Assembly: GCF_003063455.1 (NCBI RefSeq)
Contig: NZ_NESN01000001.1
Span: 434,001 to 498,000, forward strand
Source of the DNA: Limnohabitans parvus II-B4
GTDB taxonomy: Bacteria; Pseudomonadota; Gammaproteobacteria; Burkholderiales; Burkholderiaceae_C
DNA: 64,000 nucleotides
Reading direction: 5' to 3'
The position numbers and the translations under genes were made by a program. Shown one piece after another: positions 1 through 12,800 of the stretch; positions within the stretch are counted from its first letter, which is position 1; each line of letters opens with the position of its first letter. The notes beneath the pieces were generated by a model. That model made no database searches, was not told the origin of the DNA, and saw only the letters and a program-made list of their open reading frames with translations.

Positions 1-885
1 TCAAGGTCGAGATGTCGAGCGAGGTGTTGGTCGAGTTGCCGTACACCACATAAGCGCCGCCAGGGCCTACGCCAGTAGAACCCTGGAACCATGCGCCCAA
101 TACCAAATCGCTGTAGCCGTCGCCGTTGACGTCACCGCTGGCCATGGTGGTCAAACCTGGGTTGTTGCTGGGTTGGTCGGCCGTGACCATGAAGCCCACG
201 CTGTTGCTCGCGCCAATGGCGGGCAGGCTGCTCACCTCCACCGCAGCGCCCGAGGCCTTGCCATAAATCAGGTAGGCCCGGCCGTCGCGTGCACCGTAGT
301 TGGGGTTACCCACCAGCATGTCGTCCAAACCGTCGCCGTTCACGTCGCCTGCATTGCTCACACTCCAACCTGCCGCTGTGGTGCCAGTGGTGTTGACCTT
401 GAAGCCCAAAGCACTGGCGGTGTTGGTCAGATTGGTGGCCGCTGTCAAGGCCGTGAGGTTGACCGCTGTGGTGTTGGTTTTGCCAAACACCACATAAGTT
501 TCGCTCGTGGTGCCACTGCTGGCGTATTCCATCGGGTACCAACCGGCACTGATGGCGTAGTTGGCCCGGCTGGCCACCACCAAGTCGGCCAGGCCGTCCC
601 CGTTGATGTCGCCACCACCCGTCACGGTAGCGCCGCTCATGCCATCGCCCGGCACGCCGGTGATGACAAAGCCACGCGTGTTGCCCACTACGGTCAGCTG
701 CGACAGCTGCAAGGAGTTGATCGCTTGGCTGCCACCAAACACCACATAGCTGCGACCCGCATAGCCTGCAGCTCCGGGAGCCCCCACGATGAAGTCGTCA
801 TAACCGTCGCCGTTGACATCGCCCGCGTTCGATACCGCATAACCTGCGTTGTGGTAATTGCTCTCACCCACCAAGGTGAAGCCCC
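1..885 (-). repeat. Second FG-GAP propeller region, cut by the window edge
   Basis: Four motifs are visible in frame before the sequence ends: GDVNGDGYDDFIVGAP, GDINGDGLADLVVAS, GDVNGDGLDDMLVGNP and GDVNGDGYSDLVLGAW, with blade-like text such as SYVVFGG, TYVVFGK and AYVVYGN between them. The pattern continues to base 1, so the rest of the propeller and the protein C-terminus lie outside the window. Confidence 0.85.
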
Positions 886-3800
886 GCGCGGCGTCGGTGG
901 TGCCCTCATTGGCCTGCATGTCAAAGGCGTAACGCACGCCGGTGACGGTGTTGGCGGCACCGATTGCGGTGCCCGACACACCATCGGCCTTGAACTGCTG
1001 AACCGACACGTTGAAGGTGCCAAAGCCCTGAGCCTCCACCACCGCATAAGGAACGGTGATGGTGGTTGGCGTGTTGATTGCCACCGCAGCAGTGAACTTG
1101 TAGGTGTACTCCTGGTTACCCCAGGTGAACTTGAGCCAGTCGCCAGCAGCAGCCGCGGTCTTGAGCACCACGTTGACCTGCACACCGTCGAGCGCAGCGC
1201 TGCGGTAAATGACGTTGGTGTTGACCACCTCGCTCAAGCCCGTCATGACGCTGGTGGAGCCGTTCACGTTGGAGATGATCGGGGCGTTCAGGGGTGGCGT
1301 GGTGGGTACAGTCACAAAGTCGACCGCCGCACTGCCCACACCCACAGTGGTGAGTGGCACACCCACGGCGTTGAACACTTGGGCGGTGATGCCCACCGTT
1401 TCTTTGGTGCCCGCTGCCGTAGCCGCCAGCAGGGCCGAGGCAGGCACCGCCACACGTGCCACGCCAGCAGCCACGTCTGCGGCCGTAAGGGTGTAGAGCA
1501 CAGCGGTCTGGTTTTCCCAGTTCACACGCACCTCGTCGCCCACGGCCGCGCCCAGGCCAGCCAGCGACACCAGCACTGGCGTGCCCGCCACGCTGCTGGT
1601 GCTGTTGGCGTTGCCCGTGTCTTGCGCCTCGGCCAGCGACAAGAAGCCAAAGCTCGAAAGCAAATCGGCCTCGGGCATCGTGATGGCCGCTGCGGGCAAG
1701 AGCACCGGCACCACTTGTACACCCTGCTTGACCAGCACTTGGCTGCGCGTGGTGGCGCTGCTGTACACGTCGTAAGCACCGGCCGTGGTGACGCTGCCCG
1801 CATAAGTCAAGCTGCCGGTTTCTTTGACAAAGCCTGCGCCCAAGCGCACGGTGTCGGCCGCGGTGCCGTCCACCACCACCTGGTAGTAGTTACTCGAGCC
1901 GTCAAAGCCTGTGACAGTACCTGTGACTGTCCAGCCGTTGGTGGTGTTGAAGCGGTTGTAGTCGCCCACCGTGGCGTTCAGATCCAGTCCGTTTTCGATC
2001 TGCAAGGTGCCTCCGGTGGCATTCAAATCGAATCGCTCGAGGTTCTCCAAACGGGTGCGGGCGCTTTGCAAGCTCAGCACCAGGGGCTCGGCAAAGCGCA
2101 GCGTGTCCATGCCGCCGCCGCCGTCCACGCGGGCGATGTTTTGCGTGTCCACACCGATGCGCACGGCCAAAGACCGCACGTTGTCGGCGTTGAGCACAAT
2201 TACGTCGCTGCCCGCACCACCCGCCAACATGTCAGCACCGCCTGAACCCACCAAGGTATCGTTGCCTTGACCGCCCACGATTTGGTTGTTGCCGCTGGTG
2301 CCGGTCAGAGTTTCATCGGCACCGGTTCCGATCTGGTCACCCCGACTGCCTTGGAAGACCATGGGGTTCAAGATGCTCGGGCCGCCGTAGATGATGTAGT
2401 CCACGCCGCCGGCCGTGGTGCCAGAGGCCTGGCCCACCCCGTTGTTGCTGGTGCTGATGGCGTTGGGCGACGACACGATCAAGTCCGCAAAACCGTCGCC
2501 GTTCACGTCGCCACCGCCTGAGACGGCGGTCAACGCCTTGTCATTGTTCAGGACACCGTCGATACGGAAGCCCTCGGAGACTTTCAAATCGGTCAAAAAC
2601 ACTGTGTTGGAGCTGGTTTTGCCGTAAATCAAGTAACCACCGCCGGTGTTGGCGCCATTGAGTTGCATGGCTGTCTGGCCGAATACAAAATCGTCCAATC
2701 CGTCGCCGTTGAAGTCACCTACCACCCTGGCTTGGGTGAACAGATCGGGAGTACCCGTGGTCAAGCCCTGCACCATAAAGCCGTTGCTGCTGGTACCCGT
2801 GCTCAGTTCTGTGACGTTGTAGTTGGCAGACGTGCTCTTGCCAAAGTTGACATACACATTCGAGCCCCAGGTCGACATCACCATATCGGCTTTGCCGTCG
2901 CCGTTGATGTCGCCAGTGCCAATCATTTGCCCTTGGAAGCCCCCAAGACCTGAAATTGTGTAACTCTGACCTGCCGCTGTGGACAAGCCCGAAGCGCTTC
3001 CGAAGTACACATAGGCGTAGGTGGTGGTACCGTCTTGGGAGTTCGTGCCGCGCAAGACCAAGTCGGTGTAACCGTCACCGTTCACATCAGCGCCGGTGGC
3101 GTAGTCTTGGTAGCCAATGCCGGTACCGCCGCCGTTGTAAAGGCGGAAGTTGTTGCCCACGGCGTTCTGAATGGTCAAGCTGGTGGCGTCTGCTGCGCCA
3201 TATTGCGCCTGGAATTCTCGCCACTGCGAATACATGGAGACAACAAAAGCACTGCCCCAGTCCTGCACACCGTCGCCGTTGAGGTCGCCCAGGTTGTTGA
3301 GGCCAATGGATGAATTGACCTTCAAGCCATTGGTGTTGGCCGTGGTGGTGAGGCTGCTGACCTGCACCGTGGCCGTGCTGTTGGAGCGGCCATAAACGAT
3401 GTAACTGCCAGAATCCACGCCAGCAATGCTGATGTCGTCCAGACCATCGCCGTTGAAATCACCATGGTCGATGTTCAGGCTTTGACCGGAGCTTGTGGTC
3501 AAACCCGCGATCATGAAGCCTTGGGTGGAGTTGCCCAAAGCAATGGCGGACAAGTCCACGTTTTGCGGTGCAGAACTGCCAAACACCACAAAGGCTGCGC
3601 CGTTGGCACTGTAGGTGGTTTGGCCTGCACCAATCACCATGTCGTCGTAGCCGTCGCCGTTCACGTCGCCCACCATCACGGTTCCCGGAGGATAAGCACC
3701 GCTCTTAGCGCCGATGTTGTCGCTGGGGCGGCCGTTGATGCGGTAGCCAAAGTTGTCGCCTGCCACACCGCCAGTATTGGCCAGCGGCAAGTCAAAGAAG

Positions 3801-6800
3801 TAGGTGGCGTTCAAGGTGGTCGAGCTGGCCTCCAAACTGGTACCCGTGACCAAGAGCTTGGCGCTGACGGTGACGCTGCCAAAGCTTTGCGCACTGATCA
3901 CGCTGTAAGGCACCGTCACATCCACATAGTGGTTTGTATTGACGTCAGTGGCACTCAACGTGACCTGCGTGGTGGTGTCGGGGCCCCAGTTCAGTTGGAT
4001 CACGTCACCGGCCACGGCTGGTACAGCCCCAATACCGTAGGGTAAATACACACGCACCACGGTGCCTGCGGTGTTGGTGGGGGTGCTGGCTTCGCTATAC
4101 CAAAGGCGGTTGTCCACCGTGGTGGTCGCAGTGCTGAATGTGGTGCTGTTGCGGTCGTAATAGGCCTCTTGCACACCCTGCATGCGGCTGGTGTTGCCTA
4201 CGCCGGTGGCCGTCCACAACACGTTGTTGATGGTGGGCGCGGTAGGCACGATGGAAATTTCGGCGCTGCTCACGTCGCTGCGGGTCAAGGTACCCGGGCC
4301 GTTGGGCACGGTGGTGGTCACGTCGACGTTGTAAGAGCCGGCAGTGGTGAACACGTTGGCAGGAATGCCATCGACTCCACCCAACGTCCATGTGCCTGTG
4401 GTTTTACTGTAGCTCAGCTCGGTGTTGGCGTTGACGCCTGTACCGCCCGTGCCGGTGGTGACCGCGTTGGGCCCCACGGTCAGGGTGTAGGTGGCCAAGG
4501 TCGAACCCGCATTGTTTTTGAGCACCACGGTCAACACATCGCCCCCCTCCAGCGCAATGGTGGCGTTCGAGTTGTTGATCTTGTTGGCAGTGCCCGTGAT
4601 GATGGGCACCAAGGTGGTGATGTTTTGCTGGTTGTTCACCGTCGGCACATCGGGCGGTGCGATGTTGACGACCACGCCGTTGTTGGTGTCGGTGCCGGTG
4701 TTGGCGGCGGCATCGGTCACGCTGGCCGTGATGGCGTAGGTGTTGCCGTGGTTGAGCAGCTTGGCGTCGGCGTCGCTCAGGGTGTAAGACCAAGTACCAC
4801 CTGTTTGCACGGTGGTGGTGTAGGTCCTGCTGTTGAGCGTGAGGGTGACGGTGCTGCCCACATCGGCGTCGGTGGTGCCGCTGACCACAGGTGGCGTGGC
4901 CACCGTGGTGCTGAGCGTGTAGTCGTTGCCGTTGATGCCGCGCTCGCCAATGCTGAAGGTGCCGTTGCCAGTAGCGGCCACGGCATCGCCGGCCACGCTG
5001 GTGATGGTGATGGTGCTGGCGGTGTCGATGGTCACAGGTACCGTGGCGGGGCCGGTCACGCTGCCCGAGGGGCTGGTGGCGGTGATGCTCAGGTTCTGCA
5101 AGCCCTGCGCCAAGGCGGTGGTGGGCGTGATGACCCAAGTCCCATCCGACAAGACCACGGTGGTGCCCAAAACGGTGGTGCCGTTGGCTGCGAAGAGGCG
5201 GATGGTGTCACCCGGCTTGCCAGTGCCACTCAAGGTGGGCGTGGTGTCGTTGGTGCGGGCATCGCCGCTGGTGCCGCTGTCGCTGCTGGCGTCGAGTCGG
5301 CCCGCCAACAAGGAGGTCACGACGCTGATTTCACCGCTGCTGGTGTCGCTGCGGGTGTTGCCCGCCAAGTCGGTCACGGTGGCAGTGACGCTGTAGGTCT
5401 GGCCCGCTGTGAAGGTGCCCAAAGCGCCACTGACCGGTGTGGCCGACGAGGTGTCGAGCGTCCAGGCGCCGTTGGTCACGGTCACGTTGTAGGTGGCGCC
5501 GTTGACGGTCACTTGCAGGGTGTCTCCGCTGGCCATGGTGGCCGTGCCTGTGATGATCGGACGGCTGTCGCCAGTGACCAAAGGGGTGACGACGGGCGCC
5601 GCAGGCGGCGTGGTGTCGATGGTGACGGGCACCAGGGTCACTGGGCTGGTGTTACCAGCCGGGTCGGTGGCGGTGACGCGCACGTCGGCCGTGCCGTTGG
5701 CCAGGGTTTGTGTGGGCGTGACGCTCCAGACGCCCCCTGTGACCGTAGCGGTCAAGACTTCGCCTGTGCCCGGCATGACCACGGTGATGACATCGCCGTC
5801 GGTGCCCGTGCCGCTGATGGTGGGCGTGGTGTCGTTGGTGATGTTGTCTGTATTGATGCCGCTGTCGCTGGACGCAGCCACATCGGCAGGGGGGGCTGTC
5901 GGCGGCGTGGTGTCCACCAGCACCGATTCGGTGTCGGTGCCGGTCACGCCATAGCGGTTGATCACGCTGGCTGTGGCGGTTTGTGTGCCATCGGCCAAGG
6001 CTGCAACGACGGTGCCAGGCACTGTGACGACAAAACTGTTGGTTTGGCCTGTGATGCCACCACCGGCCACCACAGTGGCGGTGTAGCTGTTGCCACCAAT
6101 GCTGACGGTGACTGTGGAGCCCACGGGTGCATCTGTGCTGCCGCTGATGGGCAAGGCCAGCGTCTCTTCAGCCAAATTGATCGTGCCGCCGCTGATGGTG
6201 TTCAGCGTGATGAGCGGCGCGACATCGTTGATGTGCAGCTCGGTGGCGCTGACGTCAGTTTTGGTGACTGGCGAGCCCCCTCCCGTGGTGACGCTGACAG
6301 CCACTTCGTAGTTGCCGTTGACGATGGCATTGGTCACCGCCAGAGACCACAGCTTGGTGCCTGTGTTGTAAGTCAAGCCTGTGGGGCTGCTGGTGCCACC
6401 AATGGTGAGGCTGTAGGTCACGTTGTTGACTGCCACCGTGAGCACGTCGCCGGTGGCGAGGCTGATGTAGTTGTTGCCGCCCGCGTCTTTCTGGGCCTTG
6501 CCCGTCAAGGTCGGCATGTGGCTGGCGGTGTACAGCTCAACCACAGTGGGCGTGTCTGGCGTGGCGATGTCGACCACCATGCCGTTGTCGCTGTCGCGCC
6601 CAGTGTTGCCAGCCGCATCGGTCACGCTGGCGGTGATGGCGTAGGTGCTGCCATGGTTCAGGGCCACGGCATCGGCGTTCGACAGCGTGTAGGTCCAAGC
6701 TCCGCTCTGGGCGGTGGTGGTGTAGGTTTGGCCGTTGAGGGTCAATGTCACCACGGCGTTGTCTGCAGCGTCGGTGGTGCCGCTGATGACGGGCAATATG

Positions 6801-9800
6801 GTCACGGTTGCCGAGGGCAAGCCGCGTTCGCTGACACCGAAAGTGCCGTTTTGCGAGCCTGTGACGGCGTCACCGGACACGCTGGTCACACTGATGGCCG
6901 GCGCAGTGGCATCCAGCACCAAAGCACGGGTCACTTGCGCGGCGGCCGTGCCCACCAAGTTGGTGGCATCGGCGGTCAGGGTGTAGCTGCGATCATTCAC
7001 GGACAGCAGATCGGCGGCAGGGATGTTGAGGCTGTAGGTGCCGTTGGCCTGCACGATGGCCGTGTAGGTCGCCATCACGGCTGCACCGTTCATCATCTTC
7101 ACGGTGACAGTCTGGCCAGGCTCCACAAAGGTCACGCTGCCGCCCACGGCCACAGCGCCGGATTTTTCGGCTGCATTGACGGTGTCGTCACCCGCCACGG
7201 TACCAATGGTCACGGTGGGGGTGTTGGCCGCCAAGTTGAAACCATCGGTATCGGCGGGGCTGGTGTTGCCTGCCGCATCGGTCAAGGTGGTGCTGGTGGT
7301 CCAAGCGCCATCCAGGTAGCTGGTTGAAGGATGCAGCGTGCTGTAGGGGACCGTCTCGCTGATGCTGCCGGCGGTGATGTGTCCCGCGTTCAAGGTGGTC
7401 GTCAGGGTGATGGTGGCACCGCCTGGGCCTGCCACAACTGTGGTGACCACGTCGCCCACAGCGGCCCCTGCGGGCAGCGTGATGCTCAGCGCAACGCCAT
7501 CGGCGGCTTCAGCAGCACTGACGCCGCCTGCGGCCTCTGCGATGGCGACTGTGGGTGCGGCTGTCGCCGTGGCATCGATGGTGATGGCCAGGCTGGGGCT
7601 GGCGGCACTGGCGTTGCCAGCGGTATCGACCAAGGCGTATGTGATGGTGTGTGCGCCGGCTGGCAAAGGGTCCAGGGGCGTGACTTCTCCGTTGGCGTAA
7701 GTGGCGGGAACGGCCAGACCATCGACGTACAGCACCACGTTGCCGCCAGCGGGCGGCGCAGAAACAGCAAAGCTGGGCGTGGTGTCGCTGGTCAGGTTGT
7801 CGGTGTTGACGCCGCTGTCGGTGGCCGCGGTCATGTCGGGCGCGGCGGGTGTGGCCGGAGCTGCCGTGTCGACGGTGACCGACAGTGCGGCACTGGCGCT
7901 GCTGGTGTTGCCTGCGGCGTCCACCAGCTGGTAGCTGATGGCGCGCACGCCGTCGGCCAAGGGGCTGTTGGGCGTGATGGTGCCCGTGTTGGGGTCGTAG
8001 GTGGCCGCAACCGCCACACCGTCGACCAACAACACCACACTGCCGCCTGCAGGCGGGGCCGTGACGGCGAAATCAGGTCGGTTGTTGCCGGTGACGTCGT
8101 CGCTGGTGTTGCCACCGCTGTCGGTGGCCGATGTCAGGTCGGGGGCTGGGGGTGCAGCCGGGGCAGCGGTGTCGATGACGATGGCCAATGGACCGCTGGT
8201 TTCACTGACAAAGCTGCCCACTTGCACGGCGTAGGTGATGGTGTGCGGGCCGTCAGGCAAGGCGCTGTTGGGTGTGAGCACGCCGTTGGCATAAGTGGCC
8301 GCAACGGCCACACCATCCACATACAAGATGTGTGTGCCGCCTGCAGGGGGCGCCGTGACGGCGAAGCTGGGCGTGTTGTTGCTGGTGAGGTTGTCGGTAT
8401 CGCTCGCGCCAGTGTCGGTTGCAGCGGTCAAGTCAGGGTCTGCGGGTGTGGCAGGCAGGCTGGTGTCGATGGACAGTTCGCCCGTGCTGACGTCGCTGGT
8501 GCTGTTGCCTGCAGCGTCGGTGGTGGTGGCCGTGACGTTGTAGGTCTGGCCGTTGGCAAACGGGGCCAAAGTGCCGCTGGTGGGCACAGCCGTTTGGGTG
8601 TCCACGCGCCACTGGCCCTGTGCGTCGGGCACCACGGTGTAGGTGGCACCGTTGACGGTGACGGTGAGGGTCTCACCAGGCTGCACGCTGGCCGTGCCCC
8701 GGAGGACAGGCGTGGTGTCTGAGGTGAGAGAGGTGTTCACCGTTGGCGCAGCGGGCGCTGAGGTGTCAATGGTCAAGTCCACAGTCGAAGCGGGGCTGGT
8801 GTTGCCCGCCGCGTCGGTCGCGGTGACCGACACACTGGCCACGCCACTGGGCAGGGCCTGGGTGGGTGTGACGCTCCAGCTGCCGTCGCTGGCCACGACG
8901 GTGGTGAGCACTTCGCCGGTGGGCAAGGTCACCGTGATGGTGTCGCCCGCACTGCCCGTGCCACGGAGGGTCGGGGTGGTGTCGTTGGTCAGGTTGTCGG
9001 TGTTGCTGGCGCCATTGTCGCTTTCTGCGGCCACGTCGGCCACAGGCGCTGTGGGCGCGGTGGTGTCAATGGTCACCGGCACCAGGGTGGGGGGGCTCAC
9101 GTTGCCCGCCGGGTCGGTGGCGGTCACGCTGACTTGGGCGGTGCCGTTGGCCAGGGCTTGCAAGGGTGTGACGTACCAGCTGCCGTCTGCAGCCACCACG
9201 GCGGTCAAGACTTCGCCTGTGCCGGGCATGGTGACGGTGATGGTGTCACCAGGCGTGGCTCCACCACCACCGATGGTGGGTGTGTCATCGCGGGTGATGT
9301 TGTCGATGTCACTGCGGCCGCTGTCGCTGGTGGCCAGAATGTCGGCTGCAGGGGCTGCGGGGGCCTGGGTGTCGATGACAAGCGCCACGTTGGCCGGGGC
9401 GCTGGTGTTGCCCGCCAGGTCGGTGGCGGTGACGCTCACGTTGGCGCTGCCCTCGGGCAGGGCTTGCGTGGGTGTGACGCTCCAGGTGCCGTCGCCCGCC
9501 ACCACGGTGTTGAGCACTTCGCCGGTGGGCAGGGTCACGGTGATGACATGGCCTGCCGTGCCGGTGCCGCTGAGGGTGGGCGTGGTGTCGCGCGTCAGGT
9601 TGTCGGTGCTGCTGGTGCCGGTGTCGCTGCTGGTGGCCACGTCGGCCACAGGCGCAGCGGGGGCGGTGGTGTCGATGACGAGCGCCACAGTGGTCGCGGC
9701 GCTGGTGTTGCCCATGGGGTCGGTGGCTGTGACCAGCACGTTGGCCGCGCCGTCGGGCAAGGCTTGGGTGGGTGTGACGCTCCAGTTGCCATTGGCGGGC

Positions 9801-12800
9801 ACCACCACTTCGAGCACTTCGCCCGTGGGCAAGGTGACGGTGATGGTGTCGCCGGGTGTGGCGCCTGTGCCGCTGATGACAGGCGTGTTGTCGCTGGTGT
9901 TGTTGTCGGTGCTGCTGCTGCCGGTGTCGCTGGCGGCGTCCACGTCAGCCGCTGGCGCTGCTGGGACCACCGTGTCCAGCGAGAAACCGCCGGGCGTGGC
10001 TGTGCCGGGCACACCGTTGTGATCGAGGGTGGTGCTGGTGGTCCAAGCGCCGTTGTTGGCGTTGGTCAGCTCGCTGCTCGGAATCAGTTGACTGATGCTG
10101 CCCGCCACGATGTCGGTGGCGCTCAGCGTGGTGGTGAGCGTGAGTGTGCCGCCACCGGGCTTGGTGACGATGGTGGTGACCACATCGCCAGCCACAGCGC
10201 CTGAAGGCAGAGATGACACCACCGGTGTGCCACCCACGCTGGCGGCTTCTGCGGCGTTCACGCCATTCGATGCTTCGGGCAAGCTGACGGCGATGCGACC
10301 GACGTCGATGCTGAGCTCGCCGGTGCTGACGTCGGTGCCCACGTTGCCTGCGGCGTCGGTGATGACGGCGGTGACGTTGTAGGTGTTGGCCGTGGCCAAG
10401 GACAATGCGCCGCTGGTGGGCGTGGCGGTGGCCAGGTTGAGTGTCCAGACGCCTTGGGCGTTAGGCGTGACGGCATAAGTGGCACCGCCCACAGTCACGG
10501 TGAGGGTTTCGCCGGGGGCCAAGTTGGCACCGCCGGTGAGCACGGGCGTGAGTGTGTTGCCCAAAGTAGGTACGACCGTGGGCACGTTGGCCATGGTGTC
10601 GATGGTGACAGGCAAGTCGGCCGGGGCGCTGGTGTTGCCCGCCGGGTCAGTGGCTGTGACTTTCAAGGCATTGAGGCCTTCTGGCAATGCGGCTGTAGGT
10701 GTGGCGCTCCAGGTGCCATCGGCTTGCACGGTGGCCGTGGCAATGACGTTGCCCGCAGCGTCTTTGACGGTGATGGTGTCGCCGGGCTCCCCTGCCCCAC
10801 TCAGGGTGGGGGTGGTGTCGCTGGTGGTGCTGTCACCCGCCAAGCCCGTGTCGCTGGCGCTGTTCAAAATGCCCGAGGGCGCAGCAGGCGCAGTGGTGTC
10901 GAGGGTGAAGCCGCCCGCACTGGTTGGGCCTGTGTTGCCAGCGGTGTCGGTGATGGTGGTCGATGTGGTCCAAGCACCATCGGCCGTGAGCGCCGAGGTG
11001 GGGATGAGCTGACTGATGCTGCCGGCCGTGATGTGGGCGGCAGTGAGCGTGGTGCTGAGGACCAGCACTGAGCCATCGGGTGCAGTGACCACGCTTTTGA
11101 CCACGTCGCCGACTTGCGAGCCAGCGGGCAGTGTGATGTTGAGGGCTGTGCCGCCTGCGCTGAGCGCTTCGGCAGCGTTGACCAGGGTGCCTTCAGGAAT
11201 GGCCACGGTGGCGGCACCGGGTGCCGTGGTGTCGACCATGAAGCTTTGGGTGCCGTTGCCGGTCAGACCATAGGCGTTGACCACGCTGGCGCTGACGGTT
11301 TGGGTGCCATCGGCGATGGCGGTCACAGCCGAGCCGGGCACGGTCACGCTGAAAACGCCACCGGCTTGCACAGCGGCGGTGTAAGTTTGGCCGTCCAGAG
11401 TGAGGGTGACCGTGGCGCCTACGGGCGCATCGGTGGTGCCGGTGATGGGCAGAGGCTGCGCGCTTTCAGCGTCGTTCAGCGTGCCGCCGCTGATGGGGTT
11501 GAGGGTGATGGCGGGAGGCACATCGTTGATGTGCAGCTCGGTGTTGGAGATGTCGGTCTTGGTGATGCCACCGGCGGTGACGCTGACGGCGACTTCGTAG
11601 TGGCCGTTGGGGATGCTGGCGGGCAGCAAGCTCCAGGTGCCGTTGGTGTAAGTCAGACCTGCAGGGCTGCTGGTGCCGCCCACCGTCAGGGTGTAGGTGG
11701 CGCTGTTCACCGTCACGGTGAGCACGTCACCGTTGGCCAAGTTGATGTAGGTGTTGCCCCCGGCGTCTTTCATGGCGCGGCCGGTGATGGTGGGCGCGTG
11801 CAGCGCGGTGTATTGCTCGACCACGGTCGGGATGTCAGGGGCCGCAGTGTTGACGACCAGGCCGTTGTCGGTGTCGGTGCCGGTGTTGCCCGCCAGGTCG
11901 CTGACTGTCGCGGTGATGGCGTAGGTGCTGCCGTGGTTCAGGCCGAGCGCATCAGCGTTGCTGAGCGTGTAGCTCCAAACGCCTCCGTTTTGCACGGTGG
12001 TGGTGTAGGTTTGGCTGTCCAGCGTGAGGGTGACGGTTTGGCCCACCTCAGCATTGGTGGTGCCGCTGATGACCGGGCGTGTGGTGACAGCACTGGAAGT
12101 CAACGCACCGCGCTCGGCGGCGTTGAACTCGCCGGTGAGGTGGGTGGGGTCGATGGCATCGCCTGCAATACTGGTGATGGTGATGACCGGCGCGGTGGTG
12201 TCAACGGTCAGCGCACGGCTGGCCTGCGTGGCAGGCGTGCCTGCAGCATTCGACACGTCGGCCTTGAGGGCGTAAGAACCGTTTGCAGGCAAGTCGGCAG
12301 CAGGAATGTTGAGGCTGTAACTGCCATTGGCTTGCACCACGGCGGTGTAGGTGCCCAGCACGGTGGCACCATTCACAAGTTGAACGGTCACGGTTTGGCC
12401 TGGCTCGGCCGTGGTGGTGCCTGCAACGGGCAAGGCGCCGCTGGCCTCTGCGGCGTTGACCGTGTTGTCGCCAGCAACGGTGGCGATGCTGATGGTGGGC
12501 GGCGTGGCCGAGAGCGTGAACCCATCGGCCATGGCGGGGCTGACGTTGCCTGCGGGGTCGGTGAGCGTGGAGCGGGTGGTCCAGTCGCCATCCAAGTAGG
12601 CGGTGTTGGCACCTAATGGTTGCAGTGTCAGGAGCGGCACAGTTTGCGTGACGGTGAAGGGCCCGCTGCCGATGGCGGTGCCGCCATTGGCCGTGGACAC
12701 ATCAGCCGCCAGCACGATGTATGTGAGGGTGCTGGTGCTGCCGTTGGGCGCTGTGACCACGGTGGTGACCACATCGCCCACGCGGGCGTCTGCCGGCAGT

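Noticed and set aside
4169-7327. Long plus-strand open frame of 1052 codons (similar ones at 173-2245, 7331-8722 and 12812-16423)
   Set aside because: They are exact codon-aligned antisense of the adhesin frame. The sense codons (ACC, GCC, GAC, GTG) leave few antisense stops. The predicted proteins are His/Gly/Ala-rich with no known domains, while the minus strand gives clear Ig, FG-GAP and RTX text.
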